DNA of 64,000 nucleotides from Lyngbya confervoides BDU141951 (GCF_000817775.3 NZ_JTHE03000044.1:186001-250000), one strand, 5' to 3'; shown: positions 8,710-18,827, numbered from the stretch's first letter. Notes: generated by a model not told the origin, from the letters alone. Numbers and translations are program-made.

Positions 8710-9312
8710 TCACTGAACCCGCTGCCGCCCTTCTAGGGCTCGTGCCAGGGTGACTTCATCGGCATACTCCAGATCGCCTCCCATGGGGAGGCCAAAGGCA
8801 ATCCGCGTGACGTTGACGAAAGGATTGAGCAAGTGGGCCAGGTACAGGGTGGTGGTTTCCCCCTCAACGCTGGGGTTAATGGCCAAAATGACTTCTTGAA
8901 CGGTGGCTTGGCTGGCACGATGGATCAGGGGTTGGATCTGAAGCTGATCTGGGGTAATGCCGTCCATGGGGGAAATAAGCCCCCCTAAAACGTGATACTT
9001 GCCGCGATACTCTCGGGTTTTCTCGATGGCGATGACATCTCTGGAATCGGCAACCACACAGATGAGGGATTCATCTCGGCTTGGTGTGCGACAGATATCG
9101 CAGATGGGATCGGCGGAGAGGTGAAAACAAATGGAGCATAGCCCCACCTGCTGCTTTGCATCTAAGAGAGCCTGAGCCAGGGCTTTGACTTCTGATTCTG
9201 GGCGTTTAATTACATGCAGGGCTAAGCGCTGAGCCGTCTTTGGCCCAATCCCAGGAAGGCGCTGAAACTGTTCGACCAAGCGAGCGAGGGGTCGGGTGTA
9301 GACGGTGCTCAC
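8710..9312 (-). CDS. recR: Recombination mediator RecR
   Basis: RecR acts with RecF and RecO to load RecA on gapped DNA. The 200-residue protein has an N-terminal helix-hairpin-helix ([13 protein letters not shown], 19-31) and a four-Cys zinc finger (C59, C62, C71, C74). A TOPRIM domain follows ([16 protein letters not shown] and the following acidic motif). Length and order are normal. The start is GTG at 9312. It converges with the response regulator gene, leaving 30 bp between stops. Confidence 0.97.
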   Translation of the reverse strand: MSTVYTRPLARLVEQFQRLPGIGPKTAQRLALHVIKRPESEVKALAQALLDAKQQVGLCSICFHLSADPICDICRTPSRDESLICVVADSRDVIAIEKTREYRGKYHVLGGLISPMDGITPDQLQIQPLIHRASQATVQEVILAINPSVEGETTTLYLAHLLNPFVNVTRIAFGLPMGGDLEYADEVTLARALEGRQRVQ

Positions 9313-9387
9313 TAAACAATCCTCTAGATGTTGAAAGTGGAGACAAGGCCATGGCGTGAGGCCATAGTCTAGGGAAGGGCGCAGTGG

Positions 9388-10530
9388 CTAGGCGGCCTTT
9401 AGCGCCGCGATAATTTGCTGATTGGCCTTGGGAAACGGATAGTCCTCTAGCTGATCGGGAAAGACCCAGCGGATTTCGTCACAGGCAACCGGCTGCGGAT
9501 CTCCCTTGAGGTAGGTGCAGTGATGGACAATGAGCCTCACCTTGAAGTGGGTGTAGGCGTGATCCACGGTGATGAGATGATCGCCCACGGCCACCTCAAT
9601 CCCAATTTCTTCCTGAATCTCCCGCGCAATGCAGGCTTCCACGGACTCCTGGGCTTCAATTTTACCGCCGGGAAATTCCCAGAGGCCCCCCAGCAGTCCC
9701 GCCGCGGGGCGTCGGTCGATCAGAATCTGACCCTGAGGGTTCCAGATGACGGCAACGCCGATATGCTTGTGGGGGAGGGGAGTTCGTTCTTCTGTCATGG
9801 GTAGATCGGCTTGTTGTTGGTGCATCGAGGCAAAGCATAATTCTACCCAAGGACAGCGGTGGCAGTCAGGCCGCCGGGGGGTACAAACCGTGGCCCCCAG
9901 ATCCATCAATGCCTGATTAAAGTCCCGTGGATGCTCCGGATCGAGCAAATCCTCCGAGAGGGACCACAGATCCTTGAGGGCTCGGCTAGGTGGAACCTTT
10001 AGTCCCACCACTCTGGCCAGAACCCGCTTGACGTTTCCGTCTAAGATTGCTGCAGGCTGATTGTAGGCTGCACTGGCAATCCCACCGGCGGTGGTGCGGC
10101 CGATGCCCGGTAGAGATTCAAGGTCGCTCGTGGTAAGGGGCACCTGCCCCTGAAAGCGATCGCAGATGACCTGGGCAGCGCGATGCAAGTGTCGCGCCCG
10201 CGCATAGTAGCCCAACCCTTCCCAAGCCTTCAGGACTGTCTGTAAGTTCGCCTGGGCCAGGGATTGCACCGTTGGAAAGCGCCGAATCCAGGTTTGATAG
10301 TAGGGCAATACGGTTTTGACCTGGGTTTGCTGGAGCATGATCTCCGAAATCCAGATGGCGTAGGGATCCTGGGTTTGACGCCAGGGTAAGGTCCGTCCGT
10401 TTCGGCCGTACCAGATTAACAGTGTGCGGCGATATTCCTGGTGTTCGCAAGGATCAATGGGACGGGAAACGCAAGGGTAGGAAGACTGGCTTGCGGGGAT
10501 CTTCTGAGAATTCTGGCAAGGGTTTAGCAT
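9388..10530 (-). CDS. mutY: A/G-specific adenine glycosylase MutY
   Basis: MutY removes adenine mispaired with 8-oxoguanine. Starting at the ATG at 10530 gives 380 residues; an upstream TTG at 10590 is possible but adds unrelated sequence. The protein shows catalytic Glu in SEIMLQQTQV, the helix-hairpin-helix LPGIGRTTAGG, and catalytic Asp in AILDGNVKR. Four cluster-binding cysteines lie in CTPRRPDCHRCPWVELC. The C-terminal third is a Nudix-type domain with a full-looking Nudix box (GGKIEAQESVEACIAREIQE, continuing EIG), used in MutY to read 8-oxoG. The intact box leaves open some hydrolase activity. Confidence 0.95.
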   Translation of the reverse strand: MLNPCQNSQKIPASQSSYPCVSRPIDPCEHQEYRRTLLIWYGRNGRTLPWRQTQDPYAIWISEIMLQQTQVKTVLPYYQTWIRRFPTVQSLAQANLQTVLKAWEGLGYYARARHLHRAAQVICDRFQGQVPLTTSDLESLPGIGRTTAGGIASAAYNQPAAILDGNVKRVLARVVGLKVPPSRALKDLWSLSEDLLDPEHPRDFNQALMDLGATVCTPRRPDCHRCPWVELCFASMHQQQADLPMTEERTPLPHKHIGVAVIWNPQGQILIDRRPAAGLLGGLWEFPGGKIEAQESVEACIAREIQEEIGIEVAVGDHLITVDHAYTHFKVRLIVHHCTYLKGDPQPVACDEIRWVFPDQLEDYPFPKANQQIIAALKAA

Positions 10531-10910
10531 GGTTGAGGCCGAAAGCAAATCCGGCCCTCTACGATTACAGAAAATCCCGGCTGCTGTCAAAAAAGACTTG
10601 GTGAAAACTGACTGTTCTCAACGGGGGGATTTAAAGTCTCTCTAGACCCTACAGTTGACTCTTTACAGTTGCCTCTCTGCCCCTTGATGCCGCAGGCCCG
10701 ACTTCTAAGTCCACCCGATCTGGGGGATTGGGGAGGCGAGTGTTTTCGATTTAAGAGATTTAAAACGTCTTAAACACCCTGTCATGAAATATCCTCTAAG
10801 ACTTGTTCGTTCTAGACGGCCTACGGCTGGAGCGAGTGAACAGCGGTTTCGCGAATAGAGCCAAGGGGGTGGAGACCCAGGACTAATAGGCTAAACCTAA
10901 CAAGCTAGAC
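10531..10910. other. Gene-free spacer between mutY and a DUF760 gene with hairpin and tandem repeat
   Basis: The spacer is about 380 bp. It holds a 14-bp tandem repeat (TACAGTTG at 10650-10657 and 10664-10671, with similar following bases). It also holds a foldable segment near 10806-10843: outer arms GTTCGTTC and GAGTGAAC, with GGCCTACGGC inside. It lies downstream of the DUF760 gene and upstream of mutY on the minus strand, so it may be a 3' UTR or leader. No known RNA family is recognised. Confidence 0.45.
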
Positions 10911-11270
10911 TTAGGAGGAACTGGCTTCGCCAGCCTCCAGGTCTCCAGACTCCAAATCTGCCGATCCGATCTGGTTTTCCAGGGCCATGCGCTGCTCAAC
11001 CGTCTTAAGGAAATATCCGTTGAGCATGGCCGAGGCCAGGAGCTGACCCAACTGCTCTCGGTTAGTGGTAATGACTACCTCAAAATGCTCAGAGGGCAAA
11101 ATCCCCAGGATGGATTGAATATTGCGCTCCATCAGCTGCAAAACTTCCGGCGAGGCAGGCTGAGAGAGACGAGCAATGGTGGAATCCTCTAGCGTCTGAA
11201 CGTACTGCCACAGCTCATTGGCGCCAATTTTATTTTGGGGGGAAGGTGTCGTTTGATTCATCTTATCCAC
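10911..11270 (-). CDS. DUF760 family protein
   Basis: The 119-residue protein matches the DUF760 family found in cyanobacteria and plastids. The core (about 18-95) contains ELWQYVQTLEDSTIARLSQP, the NIQSILGILPSEHFEVVITT segment, and LASAMLNGYFLKTVEQRM. The last 20 residues are acidic and Glu/Ser-rich. There is no signal peptide or membrane helix, so it is probably soluble. The family has no settled function. It stands alone and is divergent from prfC. Confidence 0.85.
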   Translation of the reverse strand: MDKMNQTTPSPQNKIGANELWQYVQTLEDSTIARLSQPASPEVLQLMERNIQSILGILPSEHFEVVITTNREQLGQLLASAMLNGYFLKTVEQRMALENQIGSADLESGDLEAGEASSS

Positions 11271-11466
11271 GGGTGAACCTCCATTCTGAAGCTCGCTGTT
11301 CTGAATTGCATCTACCCTAACAAAGCCTTGGAAAGTCCGACATTCGTTGGAACCGAACCCGGATCACCGGATTCTTCGACTCTTCTGAGCCAAGGAGCCA
11401 GCGTAAGGGGGGAGGTCCCTTGGGTATAATGGGAGGCTAGTTGATTCGCCCAAAGCAATCCCCACC

Positions 11467-13095
11467 ATGGCCGCAGACTTAAAGACGGAAATTGCCCAGG
11501 CGGTGCAAGCCCGACGCAATTTTGCCATTATTTCCCACCCTGATGCTGGGAAAACCACCCTGACGGAAAAGCTGTTGCTCTATGGAGGGGCGATTCACGA
11601 AGCCGGTGCCGTCAAGGCTCGTCGCAGTCAGCGCCATGCCACCTCAGACTGGATGGAAATGGAGCAGCAGCGGGGAATTTCAATCACCTCAACGGTGCTG
11701 CAGTTTGACTATGACGGCTACCAGATTAATCTTTTGGATACGCCAGGGCACCAGGATTTTAGTGAAGACACCTATCGCACCTTGGCGGCGGCGGACAATG
11801 CGGTCATGCTCATTGATGCGGCCAAGGGGCTAGAACCTCAGACGCGCAAGCTGTTTGAAGTGTGTCAGATGCGATCGCTGCCCATCTTTACCTTTGTCAA
11901 TAAGCTGGATCGTCCGGGGCGCGAGGCACTGGAGCTAATGGACGAGATTGAGCAGGAATTGGGATTGCAAACCTACGCGGTGAACTGGCCCATTGGCATG
12001 GGCGATCGCTTTCAGGGGGTTTATGATCGTCGCCGTCAGGAAATTCATCTCTTTGAGCGCAGTGAGCATGGCAAGCGAGCGGCCCGCGAAACCGTGTGGA
12101 AGATCGATGATCCCGCGGTTCAAGACCTGATTGATCCGGCACTCTATGCCCAACTGCTGGAGGAATTAGAGCTCCTGGAGGAATTGGGGGCCGATCTAGA
12201 TCTCGCTCAGGTCCACAGGGGAAAAATGACGCCGATCTTCTTTGGAAGTGCGATGACCAATTTTGGCGTTGAACTGTTCCTGGAGGCATTTTTAGACTAC
12301 GCCCTCAAGCCGAATGCCTACCACAGCAATTTGGGAGATATTGATCCCACCTACGAGTCCTTTACAGGATTTGTCTTCAAGCTTCAGGCCAACATGGATC
12401 CAAAGCACCGCGATCGCGTGGCCTTTATCCGCGTGTGCTCTGGCAAGTTTGAAAAAGATATGACGGTGCAGCACACCCGCACGGGCAAAACGATCCGCCT
12501 TTCCCGTCCCCAAAAGCTCTTTGCCCAGGGACGAGAGTCCATTGTGGATGCCTATCCTGGGGATATCATTGGCTTAAATAACCCAGGGATGTTTGCAATT
12601 GGGGACACGATTTTTCAGGGCAAAAAAGTGGAATTTGACGGTATTCCCTGCTTTTCGCCGGAACTATTTGCCTACCTGCGCAATCCCAACCCCTCAAAGT
12701 TCAAGCAGTTTCAAAAGGGGATGACCGAACTGCGGGAAGAGGGGGCCGTCCAGGTGATGTATTCCCTGGATGAATCTAAGCGGGAGCCGATTTTGGCTGC
12801 CGTGGGGCAGCTCCAGCTCGATGTGGTCCAGTTTCGGCTCCAGAACGAGTACGGTGTTGAAACCCGACTGGAGATCTTGCCCTACACCGTGGCTCGCTGG
12901 GTGCAGGAAGGCTGGTCTGCCTTAGAGGCGGTGGGGCGAATTTTTAGTGCCCTCACGGTGAAAGATTCCTGGGGGCGCCCGGTTTTACTGTTTAAAAATA
13001 CCTGGAATGTCCAGCAGCTTCTGGGCGATCACCCCGATCTAGCGCTGGCGGCCATTGCCCCGGTTGCTTCGGGTCTCCAGCCTGTTTCTGTCTAG
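11467..13095 (+). CDS. prfC: Peptide chain release factor 3
   Basis: RF3 is the GTPase that recycles class I release factors from the ribosome. The 542-residue protein is full length. P-loop [10 protein letters not shown] lies near residue 20-30, the switch I region contains [14 protein letters not shown], and DTPGHQDF and NKLDRPG follow. Domains II and III (about 290-530) include the conserved [19 protein letters not shown]. The ATG at 11467 follows a weak Shine-Dalgarno. The last 4 bp overlap the convergent rluE-type gene. Confidence 0.97.
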   Translation: MAADLKTEIAQAVQARRNFAIISHPDAGKTTLTEKLLLYGGAIHEAGAVKARRSQRHATSDWMEMEQQRGISITSTVLQFDYDGYQINLLDTPGHQDFSEDTYRTLAAADNAVMLIDAAKGLEPQTRKLFEVCQMRSLPIFTFVNKLDRPGREALELMDEIEQELGLQTYAVNWPIGMGDRFQGVYDRRRQEIHLFERSEHGKRAARETVWKIDDPAVQDLIDPALYAQLLEELELLEELGADLDLAQVHRGKMTPIFFGSAMTNFGVELFLEAFLDYALKPNAYHSNLGDIDPTYESFTGFVFKLQANMDPKHRDRVAFIRVCSGKFEKDMTVQHTRTGKTIRLSRPQKLFAQGRESIVDAYPGDIIGLNNPGMFAIGDTIFQGKKVEFDGIPCFSPELFAYLRNPNPSKFKQFQKGMTELREEGAVQVMYSLDESKREPILAAVGQLQLDVVQFRLQNEYGVETRLEILPYTVARWVQEGWSALEAVGRIFSALTVKDSWGRPVLLFKNTWNVQQLLGDHPDLALAAIAPVASGLQPVSV

Positions 13096-13748
13096 GAAGA
13101 CGATTGGGTACCTTTGGCGGATCGCCGACTGGGCGACGGAGGCCGACCCACAAACCGTTGAAGCGCGATCAACTCATCCTCAGACAGTGGCCGAGACTGG
13201 CCAGGCCTCAGTCCGTCTAGGCGAAGGGGACCGATGGCCACCCTAACCAAGCGCAGGGTGGGAAACCCCACGGCCGCGGTCATGCGACGTACCTGACGGT
13301 TTTTGCCTTCCCTCAGGGTTAGCGCGATCCAGGCGGTGGGCACCTGCTTGCGAAATCGAATGGGAGGCTGCCGGGGAGGCAGGCTAGGTGCTGGGTCCAG
13401 AAACTCTACCTGAGCTGGCCGCGTCTGCCCTCCCTTAATCACAATGCCCTGGCGGAGAGCGGTGAGGGCTTCAGGGGTGGGGATGCGTTCCACCTGCGCC
13501 CAGTAGGTGCGCGGATGTCTAAATTTAGGATCGCAAATGCGGTGCTGCATCCAGCCGTGGTTGGTGAGAAGCATCAGTCCTTCGCTGTCGCGATCGAGCC
13601 GACCCACCGGATAAACGCCTGGAGTGTCGATGTAGTGCCTCAGGGTTTGGCAGGAGGCAAGCTGGGAGTCGCTAAATTGACTCAGCACATTGTAGGGCTT
13701 ATAGAACAACAGATAGGTCCAGGGAGTTTGGGTAGGGCGCACTTTCAC
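13092..13748 (-). CDS. rluE: Ribosomal large-subunit pseudouridine synthase, RluE-like
   Basis: This is a 218-residue enzyme of the RsuA/RluB/E/F group, which makes single pseudouridines in rRNA. The catalytic motif [15 protein letters not shown] contains Asp52. The C-terminal motif [20 protein letters not shown] is typical. It lacks the N-terminal S4 domain of RluB/RluF, so RluE (23S rRNA helix 89 region) is the best match by architecture. The C-terminal tail is basic and Ser-rich. Its stop overlaps the prfC stop by 4 bp in a convergent arrangement. Confidence 0.88.
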   Translation of the reverse strand: MKVRPTQTPWTYLLFYKPYNVLSQFSDSQLASCQTLRHYIDTPGVYPVGRLDRDSEGLMLLTNHGWMQHRICDPKFRHPRTYWAQVERIPTPEALTALRQGIVIKGGQTRPAQVEFLDPAPSLPPRQPPIRFRKQVPTAWIALTLREGKNRQVRRMTAAVGFPTLRLVRVAIGPLRLDGLRPGQSRPLSEDELIALQRFVGRPPSPSRRSAKGTQSSS

Positions 13749-13814
13749 GGCGGGGACGGGCTCTAAAGACCTTAGAATAGAGGGCGAGATAAACGGGCGC
13801 TGACACTATTATTC

Positions 13815-14807
13815 ATGGATCTGCTGAGATCGCTTCCCCTTGGGCTGTATTTAGAGGCCCCGGTTACCTGGCTCCATCAACTAGATTCTCGTGTCAAGCT
13901 CGCCTGGCTGATGACGTTTCTAGTCTCCCCCATTTGGGCCAACTCCCTGTGGCGTTTTTTATTGGTGGGCCTGTTAATTGTGTTTACGCTGACGGCACTC
14001 ATTCCCCTGCGTGTTTGGAGACAGCAAATGGGGTGGTTGCTGGCCCTATGCCTGGTGGTGCTCTTGGTCACAGCGGTCATGCCGGATGGCTATAACTTGC
14101 AGTATGCGCCGCGCTTGCCCCAGGATGAGCTGCGTTTTCAGGACCATCCTCCCGCTGCGCCCCAGCCAGAACCCTGGTATCAGTTTTTGCGCTTTTGGGA
14201 TGCGCCTCAAGATCCTGACCGCGCCAATCGTTCCCCTGACAGAGTCTCCCTGGACAAATTCCAGCCCTACCACTATGTGCTTTGGAATTGGGGGCCGTTT
14301 ACCGTCACGCGGAAATCTGTTCAGTTAGCGGTGCGCATCAGCACCTGGCTGTTTACCTTAATTTACGGCACCAATTTGTTTTTGCTGACCACGCCCCCCG
14401 AGGCGATCGCGGCAACGCTGCAAATTCTGCTCAATCCGCTGCGTCAATTGAACCTGCCCGTGGTGGAGGTGGGGCTGACCTTGACCCTTTCCCTGCGCTT
14501 TATTCCCCTGGTCTTGGAGGAGGTGCAAAATCTCATTCGATCCGTCCGCACCCGCGCCATTCGGTGGCGGAAAGTGGGCGTAAAGGGCACCATTCAGCTG
14601 GTACTGCTCCTGATCGATCGCCTGGTGGAAAATCTGTTCCTTCGCGCCGAGCAAATTGCCAGCGCGATGACGGTGCGCGGCTTTACCCACCCCAATCAGC
14701 ATCAGGTGCTGTGGCATGCCTTTCAGCTCCGTCGCGTTGACTGGTTCGCCATCGGCTTGCTAGTGGTTCTGTGGGGGGTTCGATTCTGGCAGGGACAGGC
14801 CGATTAA
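13815..14807 (+). CDS. EcfT/CbiQ-family energy-coupling transporter transmembrane protein
   Basis: The 330-residue protein has about five to six membrane helices. An insertion of about 70 polar residues (about 95-165, LQYAPRLPQDELRFQDHPPA...) sits between helices 3 and 4. The C-terminal part has the coupling helix region VRTRAIRWRKVG, resembling the Ala-Arg-Gly-type motif of EcfT subunits. EcfT couples ATPase subunits to a vitamin- or metal-binding S component. Neither ATPase nor S component genes are next to it. Plastids and cyanobacteria have related Ycf92-type proteins, which may be the closest relatives. The substrate is unknown. Confidence 0.8.
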   Translation: MDLLRSLPLGLYLEAPVTWLHQLDSRVKLAWLMTFLVSPIWANSLWRFLLVGLLIVFTLTALIPLRVWRQQMGWLLALCLVVLLVTAVMPDGYNLQYAPRLPQDELRFQDHPPAAPQPEPWYQFLRFWDAPQDPDRANRSPDRVSLDKFQPYHYVLWNWGPFTVTRKSVQLAVRISTWLFTLIYGTNLFLLTTPPEAIAATLQILLNPLRQLNLPVVEVGLTLTLSLRFIPLVLEEVQNLIRSVRTRAIRWRKVGVKGTIQLVLLLIDRLVENLFLRAEQIASAMTVRGFTHPNQHQVLWHAFQLRRVDWFAIGLLVVLWGVRFWQGQAD

Positions 14808-14816
14808 GATCCCATG

Positions 14817-14852
14817 CGATTTGTGTTTCGCATTGTGCTTCGCATTGTGCTT
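14817..14852. repeat. Three tandem 12-bp units at the EcfT-PabB gene junction
   Basis: The units are CGATTTGTGTTT (14817-14828), CGCATTGTGCTT (14829-14840) and CGCATTGTGCTT (14841-14852), followed by CGCAAGTT. The last two are identical. If the next gene started upstream, they would encode a Ser-His-Cys-Ala repeat. Confidence 0.85.
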
Positions 14853-14887
14853 CGCAAGTTGAGGCCCGACCCATTTATTGTCAACAT

Positions 14888-16348
14888 TTGAGGGGGATTT
14901 CTTTACCATTGCTGAGGACAGATCAAGGCTTGGGCAATACCGTATGGCCGTGGGTTTGGACCCACTTACCGCTGGATGGACGCAGCGGCTCGGAAATTTT
15001 TGCATCCCTCTTTTTAGACGACGGGATTGCCACTCTGCTAGAAAGTCCACAGAATTCGACCTTGAGCCACAGTCGATATTCCCTCTGCGCCGGTCGGCCT
15101 CGCCAGAGGGACGGAGACTGGCAGATCTGGACGCCCCCGGTGGGTGAGGTTTTTCCCTGTCTGCAGTCCCTGAGCGATCGCCCCCTTTCCTCCTCTCTCG
15201 CTTCGGAGCGATCGCTAGAGCCTCCCCCCCATCTGCCCTTCTGGGGCGGTTGGCTGGGCTGGTTGGGATATGGGGTGAGCTGGGAGATTGAAACCTTACC
15301 AAGGATCAATCCTGATCCTTTGCCCTTTCCGGATGCCTACTGGTATGAGCCAGCCCAGTTTGCCATTTTGGACCATTGGACAGATCAGCTCTGGTTAGCT
15401 GCTGCGAACCTCTCGGAATTGCAGCAGCTAAAGATGCGACTGCAACAAGATCCTGGCCCAGAGATCACCAGTCGGAGATCTGGGAAATCCTCAGCCATTG
15501 AGTGGATCACCTCCCAGAAGGAGTACGAAGCGATGGTACAACGGGCCCAGCGCTACATTGCCCGTGGAGATATTTTCCAGGCCAATCTGTCGCTGCGCTT
15601 TCAAAGCAAAAGTCAACTGGATCCCTGGGACCTCTATCGAAACTTGCAGACCTTAAATCCTTCTCCCTTTGCCAGCTTTTGGAAAACCCCCTGGGGTGGG
15701 TTGATTAGCTGCTCTCCTGAACGCTTGGTGGACCTCCGGGGGCGGCAAGCCCAAACCCGTCCAATTGCTGGGACGCGTCCGCGCGGAGAATCGGCAGTGC
15801 AAAATCAGCGCTGGCAACAGGATCTGATTCAAAATCAAAAGGAGCGGGCAGAACACATTATGCTGGTGGACCTAGAGCGCAACGACCTGGGGCGAGTGTG
15901 TGCCTGGGGCAGTGTGCAGGTGAATGAGCTGTTGGCCATTGAATCTTACAGCCATGTGATGCATTTGGTGAGCAACGTGACCGGACAGCTGCGTCCCCAA
16001 TGTAGTCCCATTGATCTCATTCGCGCCCTCTTTCCAGGAGGCACCATTACCGGATGTCCGAAGGTTCGCTGCATGGAAATTATTGAGGAATTAGAGCCGG
16101 TGCACCGGAGTTTGTTCTATGGGTCGTGTGGCTATCTGGATATTCGCGGTCAGCTGGATTTGAATATTTTGATCCGAACTCTGCTCTACAGCTTGCCCAA
16201 CTCGCTGAATCCAGCCCACGGCTCAGATTTGCAGGAGCGCACCATTTGGGGCCAAGTGGGTGCAGGAATTGTTGCCGATAGTCATCCAGAGCGAGAATGG
16301 CACGAATCTATTCAAAAGGCCCAGGCGCAGCTTGCCGCTCTAGGCTAG
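14888..16348 (+). CDS. Anthranilate / para-aminobenzoate synthase component I (PabB/TrpE family)
   Basis: This is a chorismate-utilising enzyme of the TrpE/PabB family. The C-terminal two thirds carry the signature blocks: GDIFQANLSLRF, SCSPERLVDL, RPIAGTRPRG, ERAEHIMLVDLERNDLGRV, FPGGTITGCPKVR, and GAGIVADSHPEREW. The N-terminal domain is divergent. I favour PabB (folate pathway) because the N-terminus lacks obvious TrpE feedback motifs, but TrpE cannot be ruled out. The start is uncertain: no good in-frame ATG exists except 14771, which overlaps the upstream gene by 37 bp and would translate the tandem repeat at 14817-14852. The TTG at 14888 is a plausible alternative, giving 487 residues. 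Confidence 0.85.
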   Translation: MRGISLPLLRTDQGLGNTVWPWVWTHLPLDGRSGSEIFASLFLDDGIATLLESPQNSTLSHSRYSLCAGRPRQRDGDWQIWTPPVGEVFPCLQSLSDRPLSSSLASERSLEPPPHLPFWGGWLGWLGYGVSWEIETLPRINPDPLPFPDAYWYEPAQFAILDHWTDQLWLAAANLSELQQLKMRLQQDPGPEITSRRSGKSSAIEWITSQKEYEAMVQRAQRYIARGDIFQANLSLRFQSKSQLDPWDLYRNLQTLNPSPFASFWKTPWGGLISCSPERLVDLRGRQAQTRPIAGTRPRGESAVQNQRWQQDLIQNQKERAEHIMLVDLERNDLGRVCAWGSVQVNELLAIESYSHVMHLVSNVTGQLRPQCSPIDLIRALFPGGTITGCPKVRCMEIIEELEPVHRSLFYGSCGYLDIRGQLDLNILIRTLLYSLPNSLNPAHGSDLQERTIWGQVGAGIVADSHPEREWHESIQKAQAQLAALG

Positions 16349-16382
16349 GCTTGCCTTTAGGGCTGCAAGGTCGAGAACGGCC

Positions 16383-18206
16383 CTAGGCCGCCAGGGTAAT
16401 CCCAAAAATCCAAATTACCAATAGGGGGGTTAAGAATGTGAAGGTAATTGTCATGGGGAGGCCAACCCGCATAAAGTCTAAGAATTTGTATCCCCCCGGC
16501 CCATAGATCATGGTGTTGGTTTGATACCCAATGGGAGTAACGTAGCTATTGGAGGCGGCAAAGGTTACCGTAATCATAAAGCTGAGGGGACTGAGACTGA
16601 GGATCTCGGCAACCTTTGCCGCAATGGGCAGCATGAGGAGCACCGTGGCGTTATTGGAGAGCAGCTCAGTGAGAATCGCGGTGACCAGATAGAAGAACCA
16701 AAGCTTCCAATAGCCGGAAAAATGACCGCCAACGCTCACCACCTGATTGGCCAGCCAATCCGTTGCTCCAGAGTTGCGCATGGCGGTTCCTAAGGGAATG
16801 AGTCCAGCCAGTAAAAAAATCACATCCCAGCGAACGGCTCCATACAGCTCTCCCGGCTTCAGGCATTTGGTGACTACCATGGAGATCACGCCCAGCAGTG
16901 CCGCCACCATGATGGGCAAAATTTTGAGGGCCGCAATCACGATCACGCCGGCGACAATCCCGATGGCTAATCCAGCTTTGCTAACGCGCAAGTTTTCCGC
17001 ATCGCGAGGTTCAAGCACTAACAGTTCTCGCGTGGTTTGCATCCCCTTCAGGCTGTCTCGGGGGCCTTGAACCAGGAGCAGATCGCCAAACCGCAGGGGT
17101 ACCTGCCCGAGGCGATCGCGGACCACCTCTTCGCCGCGACGAATCGCCAGCACCGTCGCGTTATACCGCTGGCGAAAGCGAATTTCCTTCAGGGTTGTCC
17201 CCACCAAACGGGAATTGGACAAGATGAGCACTTCAGAAATTTCCTCTTCCCCAGAGCTGAGTTCGTGCTCGAGGGATTCCTGATTAGATTCCTCGGCAAA
17301 CTTGACCTGGGGCAGTAGGTCTAATCCCGCCTGGTCTCGAATATTCAGAAGTTCCTCAGTGCTACTGCGCACCAGTAATACATCCCCGGCGCGCAGAATC
17401 TTGTCCGAAAGCGGTTGCGGAAAATGGTTGCCATTGCGAATAATTTCCAGAACGTCCAGGTCAAACTGACGCTGAAGCCCGCTTTGTCGTAGCGTTTGAT
17501 TAATGAGAGCCGATCGCGGCGCAATCACCACCTCACTCACGTATTCCCGCACATTGAAGGTTTCTAAGTCGGCGGAAATAGACCGACGACTGGGAATGAG
17601 CCGAGGGGCCACGAAGGTGAGGTACATCAGGCCAATGGCAAATACCGTCAGGCCTAATTTGGAGAACTGAAACAAAGAAAACTCTCCATAGCCCAAATCC
17701 TTAGACAAACCGCTGGCGAGAATATTGGTCGTGGTTCCAATCACGGTGATCGTTCCCCCCAAGATGGTGAGGTAGGATAAGGGAATCAAGAGTTTGGACG
17801 GAGAAATCCGGCTTTTCTGGCACCAGCTTTCGATGATGGGCATAAAAATTGCCACAACCGCCGTATTATTTACAAAGGCCGTAATGGGGCCAATGAGCAA
17901 TCCCAGCACAAAGATTTGACGTCGAGGCCTTGCCCCACCCCAGCGCAATAGCCAATTTCTCAGGCTTTGGGTCACGCCAGTTTTCACCACCCCGGCACTG
18001 AGGATAAACATCATCAGCACGGTGATGGTTGCACTATTCCCAAATCCCGCAATGCCTTCGTCGGGGGTTACCAGGCCCAGGATCATGAGAACACTGGTCA
18101 CCAGCAGTGCCGTAATGTCAACGGGCAACCATTCTGCGATAAATGCAATCAGGGCGAGCACAATGACCAGCAGGGTTTGGAATTTTGGATCCAGAATAAA
18201 ATCCAT
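16383..18206 (-). CDS. SLC13-family permease with two TrkA-C domains
   Basis: The 607-residue membrane protein belongs to the divalent anion:Na+ symporter (SLC13/CitM-like) group. N-terminal helices (about 1-200) and C-terminal helices (about 410-605) flank a cytosolic section. That section has two RCK_C/TrkA-C modules, near 217-300 (DLDVLEIIRNGNHFPQPLSD) and 325-405 (RQRYNATVLAIRRGEEVVRD). The conserved repeat motifs NNTAVVAIFMP and SNNATVLLMLPIA are present. Substrates in this group include sulfate and dicarboxylates; the one here is not decided. The ATG at 18206 is clear. It converges with the PabB-type gene. Confidence 0.9.
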   Translation of the reverse strand: MDFILDPKFQTLLVIVLALIAFIAEWLPVDITALLVTSVLMILGLVTPDEGIAGFGNSATITVLMMFILSAGVVKTGVTQSLRNWLLRWGGARPRRQIFVLGLLIGPITAFVNNTAVVAIFMPIIESWCQKSRISPSKLLIPLSYLTILGGTITVIGTTTNILASGLSKDLGYGEFSLFQFSKLGLTVFAIGLMYLTFVAPRLIPSRRSISADLETFNVREYVSEVVIAPRSALINQTLRQSGLQRQFDLDVLEIIRNGNHFPQPLSDKILRAGDVLLVRSSTEELLNIRDQAGLDLLPQVKFAEESNQESLEHELSSGEEEISEVLILSNSRLVGTTLKEIRFRQRYNATVLAIRRGEEVVRDRLGQVPLRFGDLLLVQGPRDSLKGMQTTRELLVLEPRDAENLRVSKAGLAIGIVAGVIVIAALKILPIMVAALLGVISMVVTKCLKPGELYGAVRWDVIFLLAGLIPLGTAMRNSGATDWLANQVVSVGGHFSGYWKLWFFYLVTAILTELLSNNATVLLMLPIAAKVAEILSLSPLSFMITVTFAASNSYVTPIGYQTNTMIYGPGGYKFLDFMRVGLPMTITFTFLTPLLVIWIFGITLAA

Positions 18207-18584
18207 GACTTAAATGGGCGGGCTTGGATCAGCACATCTTAAGGGGTGATCTGCGATAGGGTCTAGCCCGTAAGCTTTTTGAAGCTGATGGCGAAGGGGT
18301 TCGGCTAGGGCTGCCCTGAGGCTCAGAAAACTCAGTGCTATCCGAGGACGCTTTCGGACTAAGATGTAAAGAATGGCCAAAATCTTCAGCGACCTTACTT
18401 TGCTGTGATTTTCACTGGGCATAGGGTCTCGCGGTTTTAGTTTTGGGATTCAATGGTCCTGAATACTGAAGATTTTGAGCGATTTTGATTCAGAAAGCTC
18501 TATCAATCCTCTGGACTCTGATCTAGATGGGTGCGCGGATCTGGCTGAATTTTCACTGTAGGAACGGACATTACAAAAACATCC
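18207..18584. other. 378-bp divergent intergenic region upstream of acpP
   Basis: The region lies between the starts of the SLC13 gene and acpP and must hold both promoters. I see a short hairpin, TCCGA...TCGGA, near 18338-18355, and an AT-richer stretch near 18430-18490. There is no convincing operator, small RNA or riboswitch. Confidence 0.5.
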
Positions 18585-18827
18585 ATGAACGAAGAAATTT
18601 TTGAGAAGGTAAAATCCATTGTTGCCGAGCAGCTCAGCGTTGAAGAATCTCAGGTGACGCCCGAGGCTAATTTTCAAAATGACTTAAATGCTGACTCGCT
18701 TGACGTTGTGGAGATGGTCATGGCCCTAGAGGAGTCCTTCGATATTGAAATTCCCGATGAGGCCGCCGAAGAAATTAAAACCGTTCAAGATGCTGTAACG
18801 TATATCAGTGGTAAGGTTTCCGGTTAA
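18585..18827 (+). CDS. acpP: Acyl carrier protein
   Basis: ACP carries growing acyl chains in type II fatty-acid synthesis on a phosphopantetheine arm. The 80-residue acidic protein has the attachment site Ser38 in [15 protein letters not shown]. Helix I is at 3-17 and helix III at about 55-62. It is followed by fabF 104 bp downstream on the same strand, the standard acpP-fabF order. A strong hairpin lies in that gap and may set the two expression levels. Confidence 0.98.
   Translation: MNEEIFEKVKSIVAEQLSVEESQVTPEANFQNDLNADSLDVVEMVMALEESFDIEIPDEAAEEIKTVQDAVTYISGKVSG

Noticed and set aside
14776-14795. Sequence resembling a tRNA T-arm (GGTTCGATTCTGG)
   Set aside because: It lies inside the EcfT coding frame and no acceptor or anticodon arm can be paired around it.
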